This document shows positions 59,847 to 64,000 of a stretch of 64,000 bases of DNA, one piece after another. Location of the stretch: positions 108,390 through 172,389 of the forward strand of contig NZ_FTMG01000016.1 of NCBI RefSeq assembly GCF_900155965.1. The letters are read 5' to 3'. The translations under genes and the position numbers were made by a program. The notes beneath the pieces are model-generated. The model was not told where the DNA came from. It was given only the letters and a program-made list of their open reading frames with translations, and did no database searches. The stretch comes from Mucilaginibacter lappiensis (GTDB lineage: Bacteria; Bacteroidota; Bacteroidia; Sphingobacteriales; Sphingobacteriaceae). Every line of letters starts with the position of its first letter. Position 1 is the stretch's first letter.

Positions 59847-61832
59847 ATGAATTTAAAACTGATGGCCGGTCTCAGTATGGCCTTTTTGTTGGGTTTTAGT
59901 GTAAGTGATGCTCAGCAGACTGCTTCAACTAATGCGCCTGCTTCTGATTACAATTATCATGAAACTTTCGGACCCGGTTTTTATACCAAAAATGGCACAG
60001 AGTACCGTGCCGCAAGTGGTGAACCAGGGCCTAAATATTGGCAAAACCGGGCCGATTATCAATTGGCTGCAAAATTAAATGATCAAACTAATGAGATCAC
60101 CGGTTCTGAGGTTTTAACTTATACGAATAATAGCCCGCAAAATTTGGACTTCTTATGGATGCAGCTTGACCAAAACCTGTTTAAATTGGATTCGCGCGGA
60201 ACTGCTATTGTGCCGCCAACCGGCAGCCGTAACTGGGGTCGTGGTGAAGCATTTGATGCCGGCTACAAAATAAAATCAGTAAAATACGCTGTTGGTAAAG
60301 GTGAATTCGCCGAAGCTAAATTTTTGATCAGCGATACCCGTATGCAAGTTTTTTTACCTAAAGAGGTAACAGGCAATGGCGGGCAGGTTAAACTTAAAAT
60401 AGAGTACTCATTTGTTCCGCCAAATTATGGATCAGACCGCATGGGGTATCAGGACACCAAGAATGGCAGAATTTATACCATTGCCCAGTGGTACCCACGC
60501 ATGTGCGTATATGATGATATAATGGGATGGAATACCCTGCCATACACAGGGCCGGGTGAGTTTTACCTGGAATATGGCGATTTTGACCTGAGCATTACTG
60601 CTCCGGCAAATCATATCGTATTAGCCTCCGGCGAATTGCAAAATCCGCAAGAAGTGTACACTCCGGAACAGCAAAAACGTTGGGCCGAAGCTGCGCAAAG
60701 TGAAAAAACGGTAATGATCCGTACCGCCGATGAGGTTAAAGACCCAAAATCGCGCCCGGCTGGTAAAACAGAATTAACCTGGCATTTTAAGATAAAGAAT
60801 GCGCGTGATGCTTCCTGGGCTTCATCTGCTGCATTTATTATTGATGCCGCCAAAATGGATCTGCCAAGCGGTAAAAAATCAATAGCTATTTCAGCGTACC
60901 CGGTTGAAAGCGATGGCAATGACGCCTGGGGCCGCTCCACAGAATATGTAAAAAAATCAATTGAATATAACTCTGCCAAATGGTTTGAATTTCCTTATCC
61001 TGCTGCAACGGCCGTTGCAGGTATTGTAGGTGGCATGGAGTATCCTGGTATTGTTTTCTGTGGATACAAGGCAAAGAAAAACGCGCTTTGGGGGGTAAAT
61101 GATCATGAGTTTGGGCACACCTGGTTCCCGATGATTGTAGGTTCAAACGAACGCATGTATGGCTGGATGGACGAAGGTTTTAACACTTTCATCAATACGC
61201 TTTCAACCGCTAACTTTAATAACGGCGAATATAAAAGTACCCGTACTATGGATATGCACCGTACCGGCGACTTTTTTACTAAGCCCGAACTGGAGCCAAT
61301 GATGAGCCAGCCAGCTAACCTGAAAGAAAGAAATACCGGTACATTGCTGTATGCAAAACCAAGTGCCGGTTTGGTTTTATTACGCGAGCAGATATTAGGT
61401 CCTGAGCGTTTTGATTTTGCTTTTAAAACCTACATTAACAGATGGGCATTTAAACACCCAACACCTGATGATTTTTTCCGCACTATTGAGAATGCATCAG
61501 GCGAAAGCTTGCAATGGTTCTGGAGAGGCTGGTTCCTGAACGACTGGCGCCTGGATGTTGCGGTTAGCGATGTGAAATATGTAGATGGCGATGCGTCAAA
61601 AGGAGCATTGATCACCATAGATAACCTGGGTAAAATGGCCATGCCGGTTATCCTGGAGATAAAAACCAAGAGTGGTAAAACCGAGCGTATTAAACTGCCG
61701 GTTGAAATTTGGGAGCGTTTTGCTTCATGGACATTCAAATATCCATCAACCGAAGAAATTGAATCGGTTACTTACGATCCGGATAAAGTATTGCCAGATT
61801 ATAATCCCGACAATAACGTTTGGAAAAAATAA
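59847..61832 (+). CDS. M1-family zinc metallopeptidase, exported
   Basis: The 661-residue aminopeptidase-like enzyme has a signal peptide (LMAGLSMAFLLGFSVSDAQQ). The zinc site is HEFGH at 420-424 plus Glu443 in MDEGFNTF, 18 residues later as in gluzincins. GGMEYPGIVF is the GAMEN-like exopeptidase motif, with GGMEY here. The N-terminal beta domain (about 50-290) binds substrate. It should remove N-terminal residues from peptides in the periplasm or outside. The gene has its own terminator. Confidence 0.94.
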   Translation: MNLKLMAGLSMAFLLGFSVSDAQQTASTNAPASDYNYHETFGPGFYTKNGTEYRAASGEPGPKYWQNRADYQLAAKLNDQTNEITGSEVLTYTNNSPQNLDFLWMQLDQNLFKLDSRGTAIVPPTGSRNWGRGEAFDAGYKIKSVKYAVGKGEFAEAKFLISDTRMQVFLPKEVTGNGGQVKLKIEYSFVPPNYGSDRMGYQDTKNGRIYTIAQWYPRMCVYDDIMGWNTLPYTGPGEFYLEYGDFDLSITAPANHIVLASGELQNPQEVYTPEQQKRWAEAAQSEKTVMIRTADEVKDPKSRPAGKTELTWHFKIKNARDASWASSAAFIIDAAKMDLPSGKKSIAISAYPVESDGNDAWGRSTEYVKKSIEYNSAKWFEFPYPAATAVAGIVGGMEYPGIVFCGYKAKKNALWGVNDHEFGHTWFPMIVGSNERMYGWMDEGFNTFINTLSTANFNNGEYKSTRTMDMHRTGDFFTKPELEPMMSQPANLKERNTGTLLYAKPSAGLVLLREQILGPERFDFAFKTYINRWAFKHPTPDDFFRTIENASGESLQWFWRGWFLNDWRLDVAVSDVKYVDGDASKGALITIDNLGKMAMPVILEIKTKSGKTERIKLPVEIWERFASWTFKYPSTEEIESVTYDPDKVLPDYNPDNNVWKK

Positions 61833-61839
61833 GAAATAC

Positions 61840-61867
61840 AAAAACCCGGCTAAGGCCGGGTTTTTTG
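61840..61867 (+). terminator. Rho-independent terminator of the M1 peptidase gene
   Basis: AAAACCCGGC pairs with GCCGGGTTTT across TAAG, followed by T residues, 8 bp past the stop. Confidence 0.94.
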
Positions 61868-62053
61868 TTTAAGGAAAATGACAAAATATTTCGGTATGCC
61901 TTTGAGCGGGACAAAGTCATCATTACTCAATTGAAATTTGCGCCTTTGGCACCTATAAAATTATTATCGAATAAAATTCAAACGAGCTCTTAAACCTTTT
62001 CTGTATTTACTTATCATAGTTTTAGCGAAGGTTAATTAGCCCTATCAATACCT

Positions 62054-63403
62054 ATGAAATTCTTTATTACAGTTCTTGCCTCTTTTATCTGGTGTTTGCC
62101 AGCAATTGCTCAATCGCCTCGTAGTAACGCCAAAGCAGACACGCAAAAATATCTTCTTGAATATGATCCGGCTGTATTACGCATAAAAGGCAATTCGTTG
62201 CTTATAGGTATTGTAGCCATATCTGATAAGGGGCAAAAATCACAAACGCAAGGTTTTTTAAATGGCGTTGATAATTGGTCGAAATATAAAATAGAAGTAG
62301 ATAGCGGCAATTACTCAAATGGAAAAATTAAAATAAAAGAAAGTGGAAAAGCATATAAAAAAGGAGATTCACTAACAGTTAATGTCTACACAAAAAAATC
62401 CTTTTTATTTTTCAGCAGTAAAGGAAATTGGTTATTCAGTCAAAAAATACCCTATAATTATGAAACAAAGATAAATATTTTAACCACAGGGAATTTTTCG
62501 AAAGCGCCTGGCGACCACGTTCAGTTTGGTGTGCGAAAATACTTTGATAACAAAATGTTTATTGACAAATGGGCCCCGGTTAAGAAGAATTTAAAAGATT
62601 TTGTTTTCCTGTTTAATGGTGTTCATATTTCGAAATCAAAAGACGATTTAAAAATTGATAAAGACCCAACCCAAATTAAAAATGATAAAATACAGCTGAT
62701 AGCTTTATTAGCTAAGAATACCTCTATAACTGATACGCTTAACGTTTTACTCGATTATGTTGCAAACTATCAGTGCAATATACAATCGGGCAGAACAGGG
62801 TATGATTTAAATGTTACGGCAGATATTTATCACGATTCGATCATCAATGCTCAATTGTTAAAAATTAAGATAAACAATGATCTTACACATAAAACCTATA
62901 ATTATTGGGTTAATACAAATGGAGGTTCGATTGTTATTTCAAGTAAAAGTGCAAATGGAAGTGATGGTATAAATGGCACGGATGGTATTGCGGGGACACC
63001 GGGATCGCCTGGAACAGTTTCAACTGATGTACAAACTATAACCAATAGTGATGGGACAACTACCACTACTACCAACATCGTAACTGGTCAGGGTGGGAAC
63101 GGCGGAAACGGCCAGGATGGCGGAAACGGTCAGGACGGTGATGCAGGTGGTAATGGCGGAAATATTACTGTTTATTATTCGCCCGCTGTTACACCATTTC
63201 TAAACCTGATTAAGGCATTTAGTATCCCGGGTAAAGGTGGATCCGGGGGGAGGGCCGGCAAAGGTGGCGTAGGTGGAAGTGGAGGCTCCGGAAATCCGAA
63301 TGGGAATACTGGTTTAAATGGCCAGGATGGCCGATCCGGTTTCGATGGCTCTAATGGGCGGACGGGAAATGTAACTTTTACAATGACCAATCCGATAAGG
63401 TAA
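62054..63403 (+). CDS. Secreted protein with collagen-like glycine-rich tail
   Basis: The 449-residue protein has a signal peptide (FFITVLASFIWCLPAIAQ), then about 270 residues of beta-rich, Lys/Asn-rich sequence of unknown fold. From about 298 come Gly-X-X repeats (GSDGINGTDGIAGTPGSPG), a Thr-rich linker, a second Gly block at about 345-370 (GNGGNGQDGGNGQDGDAGG) and a third at 393-440. The triplets are short, so a true collagen helix is doubtful. Codon use in the first half is more AT-rich than its neighbours. No T9SS C-terminal signal is visible. Function is unknown. Confidence 0.75.
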   Translation: MKFFITVLASFIWCLPAIAQSPRSNAKADTQKYLLEYDPAVLRIKGNSLLIGIVAISDKGQKSQTQGFLNGVDNWSKYKIEVDSGNYSNGKIKIKESGKAYKKGDSLTVNVYTKKSFLFFSSKGNWLFSQKIPYNYETKINILTTGNFSKAPGDHVQFGVRKYFDNKMFIDKWAPVKKNLKDFVFLFNGVHISKSKDDLKIDKDPTQIKNDKIQLIALLAKNTSITDTLNVLLDYVANYQCNIQSGRTGYDLNVTADIYHDSIINAQLLKIKINNDLTHKTYNYWVNTNGGSIVISSKSANGSDGINGTDGIAGTPGSPGTVSTDVQTITNSDGTTTTTTNIVTGQGGNGGNGQDGGNGQDGDAGGNGGNITVYYSPAVTPFLNLIKAFSIPGKGGSGGRAGKGGVGGSGGSGNPNGNTGLNGQDGRSGFDGSNGRTGNVTFTMTNPIR

Positions 63404-63464
63404 AACTGAAGCTGGTGATATTTTTAACTTCCATTAAATCTTTGTGCTAAGCTGATTAATGTAA

Positions 63465-63640
63465 ACCCACTACTATATGATGGTTTACACAATTTGTGGA
63501 GATTTTTAATTAAATTATTGATTACCAATTAATTAAATCAATGTTAGCCATGAAAAGTGTAAACCATGTAAACCCACTTTTATAACAAAATGGCCCGCCT
63601 GTTTAGGGATTATGCTTAGCCCCCATCTTTTAAATACAAT
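63465..63640. repeat. GTGGGTTTACAT element, copy 2, beside an IS110-type transposase
   Basis: Positions 63541-63640 match 50181-50275 closely (CCATGAAAAGTGTAAACC, CCCGCCTGTTTAGG, TTTTAAATAC). ATGGTTTACAC (63480-63490) is the exact inverse of GTGTAAACCAT (63557-63567). The element fills most of the gap between the collagen-like gene and the transposase stop. Confidence 0.8.
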
Positions 63641-63685
63641 TTAATTTTAGACATACGAAGTTTTTAAGACTTCGATTTCTATGAT

Positions 63686-64000
63686 CTATGCAAGTAAATT
63701 TTGATAATTATTTTCATAGTGTGAGTTGTGATTAACGCAGGCAAATATTCTTAGTATAAGTTTGTTTCTAACGGCGTTGATCACACTCATTTTATTCTTC
63801 TTTTGCTCGTTTACTTTTCGCTGATAATATTGTTTCAGATCTTGGTTGTATTGTATAGCGACAATGGCCGACATATGTAAAAGTGTTTTTACTTTTTTAT
63901 TTGCCATGTGTGATACTCTGCCTTTCCCTTTGAATATACCTGATTCTTCCACAAAAGGTGCTACGCCGGCATAACAAGCGTATTGTTTAGGAGTACTTAT
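63686..64000 (-). CDS. IS110-family transposase, C-terminal part (cut by window edge)
   Basis: The open frame runs from the window end to the stop at 63686 and encodes the last 104 residues. STPKQYACYAGVAPFVEESG and KGRVSHMANKKVKTLLHMSA form the Transposase_20 domain of IS110-like DEDD/serine recombinases, including the conserved Tyr-Ala-Gly segment and the serine of RVSHMAN. The N-terminal RuvC-like domain is outside. IS110 elements use a bridge RNA from their non-coding ends; whether the neighbouring repeat is such an end is open. Confidence 0.9.
   Translation of the reverse strand: MSTPKQYACYAGVAPFVEESGIFKGKGRVSHMANKKVKTLLHMSAIVAIQYNQDLKQYYQRKVNEQKKNKMSVINAVRNKLILRIFACVNHNSHYENNYQNLLA

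Noticed and set aside
1..64000. Defence system, prophage or secondary-metabolite cluster
   Set aside because: No restriction, toxin-antitoxin, retron, phage structural, NRPS/PKS or similar gene was recognised on either strand.

Overview
The window reads as a chromosomal segment of a Bacteroidota bacterium, most likely Sphingobacteriaceae (Mucilaginibacter/Pedobacter-like). The evidence is a SusC/SusD pair, a type IX secretion plug protein, a DUF2723 membrane protein, promoters of the Bacteroidota type (TTG-N19-TAnnTTTG), almost no Shine-Dalgarno sequences, and moderate GC content. No rRNA, prophage, CRISPR array or recognisable defence island was found. About 57 genes can be supported, with two tRNAs, several clear terminators and an unusual load of intergenic repeats.

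Layout. 1-9.9 kb: a PRISE-type reductase, a PadR/HAAS pair, a sigma-54 response regulator, small housekeeping genes, the T9SS plug protein, an ABC-F ATPase and a Tat-exported SGNH hydrolase. 10-10.9 kb: a REP-associated transposase (RayT) with flanking REP palindromes and a 141-bp tandem duplication. 11-18 kb: pyrD, a small basic protein beside tRNA-Cys, a SpoU methylase divergent from a BamA-like protein, a cupin protein and purU. 18-22.3 kb: a secreted EEP phosphatase/nuclease, a GH30 glycosidase, an exported chorismate mutase, a lipoprotein and a DUF998 protein. 22.6-31.6 kb: a large FtsX/MacB permease and a small polysaccharide-utilisation locus (six-hairpin glycosidase, SusC, SusD). 32-35 kb: Crp/Fnr, HxlR and AraC regulators with a DoxX protein and a siderophore-interacting flavoprotein. 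35.4-45.5 kb: a kdp potassium-uptake locus (two micro-ORFs, kdpA, kdpB, kdpC, a porin, a secreted protein, a split KdpD). 46-50 kb: a GH42 beta-galactosidase with a perfect palindromic operator candidate, then accA. 50.3-56.7 kb: DUF2723, tRNA-Gln, prs, rplY, a four-helix-bundle gene and pth. 56.8-63.4 kb: a TonB-type receptor, a YffB/ArsC-like protein, an M1 peptidase and a collagen-like secreted protein. The right edge cuts an IS110-type transposase.

The most interesting layer is intergenic. At least seven gaps carry the same architecture: a short word repeated imperfectly in one orientation, then repeated in inverse orientation so that the gap folds into a hairpin. Each gap has its own word. 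One of these hairpins (55633-56097) holds, in its loop, a gene for a four-helix-bundle protein of the S23/intervening-sequence family, and it lies between the housekeeping genes rplY and pth. This suggests, as inference, an S23-associated mobile hairpin with ORF-less relatives elsewhere in the window. Further dispersed families are RayT REPs, a CCCTCCCC hairpin family that also sits inside the kdp operon, a TGTCATGCTGAGG family, a 173-bp MITE-like element, and a GTGGGTTTACAT element whose second copy abuts the IS110 transposase.
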